A stretch of DNA of 62,000 bases. Origin: Acanthaster planci (Eukaryota > Echinodermata > Asteroidea > Valvatida > Acanthasteridae). The notes beneath the pieces are model-generated. The model ran no database searches. It had not been told where the DNA came from and saw only the letters and a list, made by a program, of their open reading frames with translations. Below, piece by piece: positions 1 through 11,149 of the stretch. Numbering within the stretch: the stretch's first letter is position 1; every line of letters begins with the position of its first letter. The DNA lies in the NCBI RefSeq assembly GCF_001949145.1, contig NW_019091465.1, forward strand, positions 872,446-934,445, in the 5' to 3' direction. Both the position numbers and the translations under genes were made by a program.

Positions 1-402
1 TGAATAAACGTGATGTCATTCCACTGAGAAAACCTCAATATTTTATTGCTAGATTTTTATATTTAGCTGTCCAAAACTTGTTTTTTTTGGGTTATGCATT
101 GTCGCGTAAGTACGTCGCAAACCTAAACGCTCAGCGGCTTCTTCCCCTAGCGACGTCCTAGCAGCAGTGCCATCATTTTTCTAGAAAACGTGGATAATTT
201 GTAACCGGTTCAAAGTGCACTGTTCAATCAACTGCACCACATTACATTGGAAAACAGTTTAAAGTTACAGAACAATGTCTTCTAATAAAATACTTATCGC
301 ATAGATCCTATCAACTGTAGTGCTGTGTAGCACATATGCATTGCAAAGAGGCAGCATGAGATCAGGTGTCTTTAAAACTATACCGTTCAGAGTCGAGGTT
401 TC

Positions 403-615
403 TCAAAAGAAACACCTCGAAGAAATCCCGAAGCACACTGATAAAAAATCAAGCGAGGTACGTATATTCTTTACTCTTAGCGTTTCTTTGAACAAACATG
501 GCACGGCATTCAGGTTGCCTTGCATAAACTGAGGTGGTACGTCGGGCTTCCAGTAAGCTTTTTGAGATCGATGCTTAGACAAAATTTGTTTAAAGACACC
601 AACCCTCATCAGCGC
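403..615 (-). CDS. Candidate last opsin exon (cytoplasmic tail)
   Basis: An open frame starts after an AG at 616-617 in phase 0, as exon 4 requires, and runs 70 codons to a stop. It contains FKQILSK, which resembles the start of opsin helix 8, although seven extra residues would lie between HDK and this motif. Adding it would give a 380-residue opsin, a normal length. The acceptor lacks a strong pyrimidine tract, so the true tail may lie elsewhere or outside the window. Confidence 0.35.
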   Translation of the reverse strand, partial: ALMRVGVFKQILSKHRSQKAYWKPDVPPQFMQGNLNAVPCLFKETLRVKNIRTSLDFLSVCFGISSRCFF

Positions 616-692
616 CTCATTGAGGGCAGTGGTATAAAAAGATGTGATAAAGGACAATGTGATAAAAGTCGTGGGGTAAAATCGTGGTGTAC

Positions 693-932
693 CTTATCGT
701 GGAGCAGGAAATAAATAACCGGATTGTAGGCAGTCGATGATTTGGCAAACATGGCGGGTAAAGTGGCGACTAGCGGCGTAACGTATGCACTGTTACCAAA
801 CGCAGAGTACAGTGCCAGGATAGCGTAAGGACTCCAGGCTACCATGAATGCGACTATCATCACCACGACCATGATGGTAACTTTCTTCTCCGCTCGCCTG
901 GACTGCCGGTTGCTAACCTGGCACTTGGCCAT
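693..932 (-). CDS. Opsin exon 4 (TM6-TM7, retinal-binding lysine)
   Basis: The acceptor CTCCACAG at 933 and the donor GTACAC at 692 bound 240 bp, phase 0 at both ends, exactly 80 codons. It contains RRAEKKVT at the cytoplasmic end of helix 6, VAWSPYA in helix 6, and FAKSS then NPVIY in helix 7. If the donor is not used, translation would run on to a stop at 609. Confidence 0.92.
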
Positions 933-3900
933 CTGTGGAGTAACAAGGAACAAAAACGAAGAAGCAGTCATTTGTACATCGAAATGGAACATCCGTTTTT
1001 GTTTTTGTTTTTTGCCGGGCATCGGAGTAGTTTCCTTATTCAGTCATTAGTAACAATTGGTGTAACAATTGTTGGTTTGGTTTAATTTGATCTTCATGCA
1101 AAGGAATGATAACTTGAACTAAATAGTGTTTTGAAGAAATGACTTTGATCGGAACGATGCGTCTTTGAACCGTAGCCTTAATCAACAGCAACCGATAATA
1201 AGGCGAGGAGACTCATGTAAATCAATGTATGTCAACGTATAATGTCAATGGTGCAGCGCTGCTGACATCGACAGGAACGCTTTCCGGTCGTAAAGCTGGA
1301 AATGTTCTAAAAGGGGGAGTTAGGACTTCCTGGTTTTCTTTTCGAAGGAACATTTTCTGGCAAAGAAATTTCCATCTCCAGTTCTGTGTGTTATCCCAGC
1401 CTTTGGTAATAATACCAATCAATAACAACCTCGATCACTAGCGCACTGGACGGTGAACATATGCATTACCCCTGGGGAATAAATCCCAGGGATGTTATAC
1501 CCCCCTCCCATTCACACACACTTTTTTGACAGAGGGGTGGGCAACTGGATTACCCACCCCCCTGTTTTAATGGTGAGGTAAAAAAGAGACAAATCTTTTT
1601 TGGGAATGGAAATTCCAACCATCCAAATATATTCAATCGTACTGAAAAAAAGGAGAAAAAATACACAAAATTGTATTTCCCCTTGAACAGCGCCCCTTGT
1701 GTTCAGCAATTCCTAACCCCCAGCCCCACCTCGTTTTGAATTTCCAGAGCTGGGCAATTTATTTTTTCATTCCATTACCCAACTCCCAGTCCCTGGCTCA
1801 TATTGAAGCCAATGCATTACCTTCTTGACTGTCACAAGTATTTTGGTGTACGAGAAGACAATGACGGATAGAGGGAGCACCAGGATCATGAAGAAGATGA
1901 ACAACGTGTAGGAGCGACTTCCCGTCTGCCAATTCACGGAACAAACTGTGGAAGAACGAAACAAAAGACAACGAAGAAATAGGAAGTAGGATGATGCCAG
2001 ACGAAAGAACAAAAGAAAACACTCGTCACTTGAGGGGGCCAACACCACCCAACAACAGTCACTGGAGAGGGTTCGTAGATCGATTGAGTAAGATAAACTT
2101 TGAAATACAGACCCAAGTCAAAAAAATACTCTATCCCCAGCCTACAATATGCACACATCCGGAAAGGATTCTTCATGCGAGATTCTAATGTTTTCCACAC
2201 CAAATAATTTCTTCATTCACACACATCAGTTTTGCCCATGTCGAATGAATTATGTAAAGTGTTTTTCTATGGTTTGTGTCCATTTGGTTTTTTTTTCTCC
2301 AAAAATAAAAAAGCCTCAGACGCGGAGATCACTGGCAATTATTTCCAAGGGTGATTTCAATATAGCGTCAGCCATTCAACGATTACCAAACATGACTGGA
2401 AACGAACCAACCACTAGGTAACTACTGGTCCTTGGCCGAATTTGCCCATTAATGTTCATTTTTTGTGCATTGATGAGGGACCACAAAAAATGGCGCACGT
2501 TCATTGAACAGTGAATGGGCGTGTATACAGGAACTTTCATTAAGTGCTTTATAGGCAGATCCGACGACTAAAATTAGAAGCCATTACTATCCTGATCGCA
2601 CGCCGGTGTTGTGCGCCCGTGAAATTCCTCCTTGACCAATAAGCAGTAGTCAATAGCCAAAGTGCGCGCTCAGGTTGAGACAGCGGCGTGAGGGTAAATG
2701 GCCCCTTGGAATGGCGTCTCATCGGATTTGTCTATCTGGTTCGTAAGTGAGACGTCACTTCAGTTTAAACCACTCCATCACATGCACTGCACATAGAGTT
2801 ACATGCATTGATTGCCGTTAAACGTGGAACCAAGGAACTGGAAGTTAACGTGCAACTTCAGCGATTGTCCAATGGGACAACGCTTGCAAATCGTGGTGCG
2901 TCAACCTTTGTGACGAAGTCACTTACGAACCGGATACCACTCTAAGTATATGGCTACGCCTGCGCTACGATGTACGAATACGCGTAAGATTACGTGTAAT
3001 TTAAACTTATGCACGCACGTGCACCACGTTTTGTGGTGGTCACATTACAACAAGCTTCAAGTGGATTCCTTGGAGGAATTCTGAAACCGTTTCATAAGTT
3101 AGCAGACTGCCATTTTTATATAAAAAAATATTAAAACATCTTGATATTGAGGCAAAAAAAATGTCATAAGGATTTGTTTACGTGGAAAAGACCACACAGA
3201 CTTGTACTGAATATCGGGGACCATCTTTGAAAGACCAGCAAGGCGAACGGTTCAAAATGCAGCTTGAACTGCGTGGCTGATGTGCATGTATGTGCATCCG
3301 CTATCCTGTTTTTATGTAGAGATCCAGTGTTATGCATGACCATATAATACAAAAGCAATAACTCACGCACATATATAATCAAGATTTTCAGTCCTCTTCT
3401 GTCTGTGATTTTGACATGGACTTACTTTTGATGTTTTTGAATCTAACAGGGATTCATCTGACAAACTGATAAATTGATTGAAAGCATCTTTCGGTTAATT
3501 GTTATTTATTAGCACGTGTCCCGCTCTTTGTCACATGTAGAGACAACCTCGTTCCCATGGGTACGATCTTGATGCGCCATATTGATTCCCACCATGCCTT
3601 GCTCGATTTTAATCTCTGGTATTGTAATTTAAGGCCGTGACCGAAACGAGCTTCCAGAGCTAAGACTAGGTCTACTGTCTGCGCGCCTCCTCCTGTTTCC
3701 AATGGAGCGAAGACCTACAATCCTGGACAAATCTCGTTGGAACATGCCTCCCCCCTCGCCCCCTGTCAATGTTGCTTCTCATTGGGTAAGTTGGGCCGAA
3801 TCTTGGTCCAATAAATGACTGCAATATTGAGCGGGGAGGGGGGGGATCTTTCACAGCGCTTCAAACGAGATGTTCCAACTGTTTTGTCTAGGATTGTAGA

Positions 3901-6900
3901 CCTAGCTCTAGACAATAGATTCGGATGGAGGGCGGATACTTCACTCTCACTTTGGGGGGTTGAGTCAACACGCAGTGAGTGGGCTCTACGCACTGCCGAT
4001 CTAGTGTTTTTTCTGTATTCATCAGTAAGACTGAGGCGTATTTTGGCGACCTGTACCATGAACATGATTTCAGCTTTGGTAGTAGGTTAAGCGTTTTTCG
4101 TGACTTCCGTTGAGCCTGTGTAACGTCATTGTTCCGACCAAACGAGAACCGAAGGTTCGCCAATTCAAAATGGCAAAAAATAAACAGACAATTTTTGTCG
4201 CCTTTCAAACATAATTATACATTCCAAAATCTGTTGTTACATGCAGCAAATCAGAGGGGTGTTTTCTTCCGGAAAGTGGAAGCAACAATACGAGCGATTC
4301 ACAATAGTGCGACCATTTCTAAACGCGCATTGGGTTGAAAGATTTCATGCATCGTGATTGGCCAACGCGTCGCAAACTCTTGGAGGCGCAATATTTTGAA
4401 ACGCCCGTATTAAGGTTGGCTGCTTCTTGTGCCTTGTATTTGTCATATGACGTATTCATTTTTGGCCACCGCATGTTCCTAAATACTGCTTTAACATCAC
4501 AAACAGATTTCTGGTTAGAGGTCTCCAAAACACACACTTACTTCCATCATGACATGATTATATCTCTTCCTGACCATTTGATACATTCCTCATTACTCTA
4601 GTCAGATAATTGACTAGAGTATTGATTTTCCTTTTAATTTTCAAAACCGAAGGCCAGCAGATAATACGTTACCCACGGAAACAGTGCAATGGATATCTTA
4701 TTAGCAGGCCGGACAGAAGACAAAAAATAGCGGAACAGGCTGCTACAAGAGTAAAGGGCATTCCCACAGTGTCAAACTCATTTCTGCGGAGAAATGCCCG
4801 GACAGCGCGTGTGAAAATGTTTAAGACTCTATGAGGTAACAGATAAAAAGTGATCATTTCATAGGTCACCGAATGAAATTATTCTTGCCCTTGCACGACT
4901 GGAAAATATATTCAATATTGGTTTTATACAATATACCTGCATGAATCCATTTCTGTCAGAAGAACAAAATTTATATAAGTCCTGCTCGCCTATTAACGTC
5001 CGTCATTTTGCGAAACAGCTTCGTACCGTGCAATGTTAGACTGATTCCGTCTCTACACTACTTTCCTCTCACTAAATGGGAGCTGGAAACAGTCAAGTGA
5101 AGTGAGGTTCCAGTCAATGGGTACCATTGAATAAGACGAATAGTTATTTAATGATACGTGATCAACAACATACCAATTATATTACGGGGTTTTATGCAGG
5201 TGTTGTATAAAACGCGTTGTCTGAATGTGTCTTTGCATTATCCGTATGTGGTTCGTTAGCAGCTTCGACTCCATGGGCTGCATGCGCGTTAGATCGCGCA
5301 AGGCATGGTGGGAACCCGACATGGCGCTGCAAAATTGTACTCATGGGAACGAGGTTCAGGGTGCTGGGAAGGGCTGATGGCCTTGCACAGATTTTAGTGA
5401 AGGAAATACGACATACAGGGCCACAGCTAAGGACCCACTGAGCATTGTGGGTACATTTCTGCAAGGCGCGCAAGCTCGCTCAGTCGTCACACAAGTGGCG
5501 GTTATAACCTCGCGGTCACAGGTCGTGCACAATGTAACCAATCACAGTGCAAAGTCATCAACCCTTTCCAGCGCCCTGTTCAGGCGATTAGTGACGAGCG
5601 AATGTTTGTGACTCCGTCGTACAAGCGCACGCACCACTGACGACAAGTACCCATTGGATGAAACCTCAGATTGCAAGTTAACTTTCTACTAACCGGTTCG
5701 TGTAATTCTAGGATATGCAACGGGCGTGGTGTAAACTGAAGTGACGTCACACTTACGAACCGGATGCTACCCACGTACCTGGCGGGGAGTCAGAGACCCC
5801 CGAGATTCATAATTATTATGAATTAATGAAGATGGCTCTTCCTTAAAATCAGGATATATGTATAATTGAAACAAATAATTAGTCGCACGTGCTCAGCAAG
5901 CCTAAAGGCACCTTTCTATTTTCGCGTCAACACTTACGCCAAGCGTTGCGTATCCGTCAAAATCGCTCCCGAGGCAAATTTGACAGCCGAACGCAACGCA
6001 CGCGTGTGTTATGTTATGTGTTATGGAATCAATTATTTTTGTATCTGTATAGTGAAACGCATGAACGCATTGTGAACCCAACGCATCTCAAAAAGGTACA
6101 CTTAGGGTGCGTTCGATTAGCTTACACGCATAAGTCAAACTTATACGAGAACATTCGTTTAGCCATCACGTGATCTTTGTGCCTGCCCTGATGTCAGCCA
6201 CCACTACCCCGGCGGGTCTCTGGAGGCTGCGCAAGTGTAATGACGTCACCAAAGGACTGTTCGAGCATGGGCATGATGGAACGTGGCAGGGGCTTGACCT
6301 TTTCCCCAGAATGCCTTAGCGAATACACTGCAGCGTTCGATTAGCCTCGTTTCGTGGCTTCCCTTGCGTGTATTTAGGGAATACTGGTGTATTCAGGGAA
6401 GCTAGATGCCTAAACGTTTATTAACCTCAATGCACATGAGGGGAGTTCCTGCCATTGATCTCCGTTTCAAAATGAAGGTCAATCGTTCCCTGGGAAAGGA
6501 TCGCCGTCATTAGTTGGAAACACTCCCTGCCTCGTTTCCGCTGTGGGATCAGGTTAATTGACCATAATAACAAAACCCAATGTTACTTCGAATTATCATT
6601 TCACAGCTGCGCTCTTCATGAAAAGGTTTCAAGTTTCAAAAAGATCAAACACGGGACAGCTGAAATGTTGCATCCTCGGGGGAGGAGCAATACCTTTCGA
6701 AATGCCCGGCTCGTTTATTTTTTTAAAATAGGGACTCCGGCGACGGGACAGAATCGCACGCCACAGATGACCTCACGAAATTTCTAAATGGATAGACACA
6801 AAATTACTTCCAGATCGGACAAATAAATTTCATCATTTTCAATTACTAGAATATTGTGAGGAATACGGTTTTACTGAGGACAGAAGAAAAATGGTAGGCC

Positions 6901-9900
6901 TATCTACATATAATTTACTATTATTCGAAACAATATTACGCGATAAGCCATTAATACGAATGAATACAATCTGGTACACTGGGTTACCTGGATGCACATA
7001 TATAGCAATTTGAATTCCCCAGACTGAAGCCACTGTTGCTATACCTCGCAGTTCGGGGCAAGCTTTTGCATAGCGACCTCCATCTCTGGAATGGACTGGT
7101 TCCTTTGTGTCCTTCTTATCCATTGAAAACAGTGTATTGGTGCAAGGCGTCTCTTATGTAACTATTCAGCAAAAGCTTGCCCCACACCGTCAGGTCTAAC
7201 AACAGAGATTTAGTATGGAGAATTATAATTGTTATGTTCACTGAATATAATACAACTCAGAGTACCAGAGTTTATTCAAATGTAACTCGCAAAAGGCTTA
7301 TTGGTTTTTGATCGGCGTTACCATATTTTCAAGAAGTGAATAACTGTGAAGAATTTGTGAATATTTTGAAAGTAAAAGTCTCAGATATTCAATCATTAAG
7401 GTAATTCCTCAGTCTGAGGTATAGGAAAGGACAATCTTACATGTTCCTACGCCTTCAGGAACAAACTCACTCCATCCAAGAGCGGGAGGAAGTGCGGCAA
7501 CTAGAGAATACGCCCATATAAATCCAACACAGACGAGGGCGCCACGGGTCGTCAGTCTCATTGCAACGAATGGTTTAACAACGAAGAAAAACCGCTGTAG
7601 GGAGACCGCTGCTATTCCAACGATTTGTGCACATCCTGTTTGGGGTGAAATACACAATGATATAATCGAAGGTTATTAATAAATAAAAAACATGATATTA
7701 TCTTTTACTTAAAACTGTCACACTATCGTATTCCTTGCGTAGCAAACGTGAGCAAGGAGGACTTTTTTCAACTTTTTTCTGTCAACCATTACTTTTTTCG
7801 TCTGCCACAAAGAAGCGTCATCCGATCTAACAGGGCAAAATTGGAGTATAAGTCACCCCAGGGTTTTCTTCAGGGGTTGTTTTTCTTGATTTTTCTCGAT
7901 TTTCTTTCAAAACTCTGTTCATTTACTAAAAAAGAAAAATTGATGAAGGGTCCACTGCAACTATGGTATTATAATTTGACGCGTTGTCGACCTCAACACA
8001 TCAGAAGTCACCTTCTTATGAGTTTTGGCAAAATGAAGATTCGCAATAAAATAAAACCCTGCAAAATTCAAAGGGTGTTCGATGTAAAATGCAGCCTCCT
8101 GATGGTACGAGCCGAACGACATAGTTGAGTACACAATTTGCACGTAATGCACTTTTTTTCGAAATTGAGAGAATTGGGGGCTAATTTAACTTTGTGTAAC
8201 AATTCCATAGACTTGCTTCATCTTATGAGTTCACTGCTTTGAGCAAAACTAAGTAAAATGCCATTCACTTCAAACTCTCAAAGCACAGCTCGTGTTCGTT
8301 GTCGGGCAAAAAATCCACGTGCCACAGGACGTTCCAAAGTGCGCAGATAATGCACAGGCGAGATGTATATGCAGATAAATAATGGTCCTCCAAAAGTTCA
8401 TAAATTTCTTTTTCTCATGGCTTTGAGTAGGGTTCGTGGTGGGCACATTTACTTTCAAGTTTGTGTCTCTTTCTCCAACGACGCAAAGCTTACCATTTGT
8501 CGAATAAACAACAATTTTATCGTTCAGTGAAGTGACTGTACATGTCTTCGCACTATTGCAACGACACGTACACCCAATTTATGCAGGATCGTATAACCAT
8601 ACACACCTGTGGTTCTTGAGGTGTACGCCGATCAAAAACCGTCCACACTCCGTCAGCGCACATCATAAACACTTTACCAATGAACGTGGCAGCTACCCTT
8701 GCAATTTGGCGAGGAAGGACATTTTGATCGGAAAAACAGGAGGTTCAGTGCCTCGAAATTGCAGAATTTGTTCGAGAAAACAGGCTGGATTAATTTGACG
8801 CGGGGCTCGACAAGGGAGAACGAGAAAACAAGCTGGCTTAATGTGGCACAGAGCTCGAAAAGGGACAGCCAAGTGGAAAGTGCTGCTCAGTTTAGACAAT
8901 ACCATTGGCTTTAGGGGAAACGGTGAAATGGGGATATGTTCCTGTAAGGTAAATTCCCTTTTTCACAATAAAACTTTAATTGAAACCTTACCCAAATGCT
9001 CCCTTAGCCTATCAAATAATTGTATTTTATCAGTAAGTGTTCATGATGCGCTTGGACGTACGGAAGGCGCATTCGCAGCTTTTATTTCATCCAATAAATA
9101 GACTTCACCAACAGCTAAACGCATCACAAATATTTTTTGTTTACACCCGTTTACGGTTGTGGTATGAACTCAAATTGCATTTTTTCCAAGCTTGTTGAAA
9201 AAAAAAATACATTTCTCTTTTCTCGAGAATGTCATTATCCAGGCTCAAAGATTTCACAGACTGTCTGACCCTACTGTTTACTTACTTTACAGTAAGACAT
9301 TTGAAGATACTGTGATTCAACAGCCCCATTCCTGAGATTTTACAAAGCGTGTACGCTACCTTTACCCCGATGCCACTTGTGCAAACTGCTAAAATGCGCA
9401 CTACAACTCAACCGAACGGGAGACGCAGTGTGCATATATGATTTATGGACCATTACTGGGTTCTTCCCTTATATTAAAATAGTAAGTTGAAGGACTTCTG
9501 CATTGCGACTACATCGTCAATCTCCCCACCTCGACATTATTATAGCGATTACTGTTGAACTGTTGAATAAACTTATGTATTTAAATTTCTCACATATACA
9601 GAAAATGAAATGTATCGTCACCAAAACGTTCATTACGATAGCACAAATCCACATTAATCGCATTGAGTTGTTTGAATAAAAGCCCACTATGGGCCACCCT
9701 TTAAGTTGATTAGAGAGCCAAATGCCTCAAGGGTAAAAATATTCCCATTTGGACAGCAGTTCCTGTTATCCGCAGAACAGCTTGTTTTTGCACTGGGACT
9801 AAAAAAGGGGAAAATGTTGAAAGTGTGGTGACACTTACCCGAAAAGGTACAAACAAATCCATACCAGGTGCAGCCGGCTGAACCAAAGAGCCAGTGGCCA

Positions 9901-10208
9901 GCCGCAGTAGATGCAAAGGAGAGCGAAGTTCCCAGCAAGGCCACGTTGATATCGGCCACGCAAACGTTCAGCAAAAAGATGTTGACCACGTTGTGCAACG
10001 CACGGTAGCGTGCGTACAGGAAAATCACTGCAGCGTTGCCTACGAAGCTGAGCAGACAGACCACCGCCAGGTATACTGCTAGGCCGGTAAAAGCCGATCG
10101 GCTCAGGTATGGCTCACTAAGTTGTGAACCGTTACCCGCAGTCGCAAGCAGGGAGGCGGTAGGGACCGTGGCAGCCATGGGCTCACAAGTTTCCATCGGG
10201 CTGCTCAC
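693..10208 (-). CDS. Ciliary-type (encephalopsin/TMT-like) opsin gene, four exons seen
   Basis: This is a seven-helix G-protein-coupled photoreceptor that would bind retinal in the membrane. Exons 9839-10208, 7441-7635, 1821-1945 and 693-932 join with matching phases (1, 1, 0) to give 310 residues. Helix 1 is near residues 43-63 with the GN motif, and helix 2 near 75-97. C113 and C190 form the expected disulphide pair. Tyr116 sits at the counterion position of vertebrate rhodopsin (113). Glu184 matches Glu181 and is followed by GVGTF-C, where the F codon is completed across the splice. Lys294 in FAKSS is the retinal Schiff-base lysine, followed by NPVIY. The tail after HDK is not securely placed; rhodopsins have an intron near this point. 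One oddity is that the (E/D)RY motif at the end of helix 3 reads QRF (137-139). The opsin call is firm; the subgroup is inferred from the GVGT loop and from Tyr116. Confidence 0.93.
933..1820 (-). other. Opsin intron 3
   Basis: No coding signal is seen. Around 1490-1560 and 1720-1795 there are short C/G-run stretches with GGGTGGG and CCCACCCC in opposite orientation, probably an old small repeat. Confidence 0.6.
1821..1945 (-). CDS. Opsin exon 3 (TM5)
   Basis: The acceptor TTCCACAG at 1946 and the donor GTAATG at 1820 bound 125 bp, phase 1 to phase 0. It begins with the two bases completing a Phe codon, then CSVNWQ (the loop-2 cysteine), helix 5 (TLFIFFMILVLPLSVIVFSY) and TKILVTVKK at the start of the third intracellular loop. 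Confidence 0.88.
2443..2520. repeat. Short foldback
   Basis: GCCCATTAATGTTCATTTTT on the left is matched imperfectly by the reverse complement ending TTCATTGAACAGTGAATGGGC on the right. It is probably a tiny MITE remnant. Confidence 0.5.
2733..2935. repeat. MITE family C, full copy (GGTTCGTAAGTG ends)
   Basis: The left end reads ATCTGGTTCGTAAGTGAGAC and the right end is its near reverse complement, ending CACTTACGAACCGGAT. Just inside lies GACGTCACTTCAGTTT. Right ends of the same family occur near 5721-5766 and 46255-46300. It has no coding capacity, so it is non-autonomous. Confidence 0.65.
4286..4412. repeat. MITE family B, internally deleted copy
   Basis: The ends AATACGAGCGATTCACAATA and ACGCCCGTATT match the other copies at 34.0, 51.4, 52.2 and 58.8 kb. 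The left arm jumps from GTGCGACC straight to the centre, so most of that arm is deleted while the right arm is kept. Confidence 0.65.
5529..5575. repeat. MITE family B fragment
   Basis: The segment AACCAATCACAGTGCAAAGT followed by CAACCCTTTCCAGCGC resembles the inner left arm and centre of family B, especially the 52.2 kb copy. The outer ends are not seen. Confidence 0.35.
5721..5766. repeat. MITE family C right-end fragment
   Basis: AAACTGAAGTGACGTCAC followed by ACTTACGAACCGGAT matches the terminal repeat of the copy at 2733-2935. It includes the perfect palindrome GTGACGTCAC. Confidence 0.55.
6942..7301. repeat. MITE family A, full foldback copy
   Basis: The left end GATAAGCC...ATCTGGTACACTG pairs with a right end whose complement reads CAATAAGCCTTTTGCGAG. 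Inner arms also pair, with CGGGGCAAGCTTTTGC on the left and GCAAAAGCTTGCCCC on the right. About 360 bp, no coding capacity. Related copies are at 22584-22956, 48668 and about 50153-50458. Confidence 0.75.
7441..7635 (-). CDS. Opsin exon 2 (TM3-TM4, QRF motif)
   Basis: The acceptor CCAAACAG at 7636 and the donor GTAAGA at 7440 bound 195 bp, phase 1 to phase 1. It encodes the rest of helix 3, SLQRFFFVVKP in place of the usual (E/D)RY...KP, helix 4 with the conserved tryptophan in FIWAYS, and the second extracellular loop up to PEGVGT. Confidence 0.9.
7636..9838 (-). other. Opsin intron 1, about 2.2 kb
   Basis: No exon or named repeat is recognised. A local duplication of about 48 bp lies near 8770-8875, where GAGAAAACA-GCTGG and GCTCGA-AAGGGA recur. 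Confidence 0.55.
9839..10208 (-). CDS. Opsin exon 1 (N-terminus, TM1-TM2, start of TM3)
   Basis: The exon starts at ATG 10208 and runs to a GTAAGT donor, ending in phase 1 (123 codons plus one base). The N-terminus is about 40 residues with an NGS glycosylation sequon before helix 1. ATGs at codons 5 and 11 are alternative starts. The exon ends at CTFSG; the glycine is completed by exon 2. Confidence 0.9.
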
Positions 10209-11149
10209 AAAGTGTCACGGAAAAGAGAACTACAAGAAGAAAGCGGGGTTTCTACCAGCAAGTGTCCCTGCGATGCCCAGGCTTTTAAATTGGTATCACG
10301 TGCTCAGTCATGTGCATAATTCTCAAAACAGCTGTTCGGAATGTTTTTTTTTTTTTGGTTGAATGCATGTTTTTTCGCTTTACATACGTTCCGTTCCCAG
10401 ACACGTCGAATCTTACTTTAGAGCTCACTTTCAGTGCCACATGCCATAGGCAGAACATAAGTTGTTGTTCAATGATTTCACTGTGATGTTTGCAGGATGT
10501 TGCGACTGCCTCTTGCACATAGACGGGAACCCGATCCTTTTAAGAATTATGCAGCCTGAAAGTTGAGCCCCTGCTGGCGCGCTTGTGGAATCCTTGAATT
10601 GGAAAATAACCTATAATTAGCAATGATTTTGTTCGTTCGTGCGCTACTTAAAAAAAATCACCTCCGGAAAGAGACCCCTGGTAATTACGTCCTGGCTTAT
10701 TAATTTATGAAAATGAAAAATGCCGATACTAAAAGAGAAATATCCTGTAAACTTGACTTCTATCTCCGAAAATCTATAATACATGACGACTCGTGGAGCT
10801 CGGTCTTCTCGTAGGCCTACGTACTTAAAAATTTATATACTCATTTCGTGGTGACCTGTATTTCTTTCTTCTTTATACTGGGGAACCCATTCACGTTATA
10901 AAGATTGCTCTCCCATAGGTTCCAGTTCACAATATTCAAAAGCGATAAGAAATATCCATTAAGACAAAGCACTGAAGGTTTTAAAATTATAAACATCTAT
11001 GACAGTGTATATAAAAACTACTGGCCAAGAGGTACGGAAAATTAATTATAGCCACTAAAACATAAATAGCAATAAAGATTGAACCAGCTCAGGAAATGGG
11101 CAGGACAGTGACATAAATTAAAGATTTATATATAAGTACATGTGAATAT
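10209..11149. other. Intergenic region upstream of the opsin
   Basis: This is the presumed 5' flank of the opsin gene. I see no clear TATA box or CpG island and no further coding exon. Confidence 0.4.

Larger units (their letters stand above)
1946..7440 (-). other. Opsin intron 2, about 5.5 kb, filled with small repeats
   Basis: No exon is recognised. It holds a short foldback (2443-2520), a MITE with GGTTCGTAAGTG ends (2733-2935), a deleted copy of the CGGGCGATTCAC foldback (4286-4412), an inverted repeat pair near 3555-3615 and 5285-5350, two direct copies of GCGTTCGATTAGC (6109 and 6333), and a foldback MITE at 6942-7301. Confidence 0.6.
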
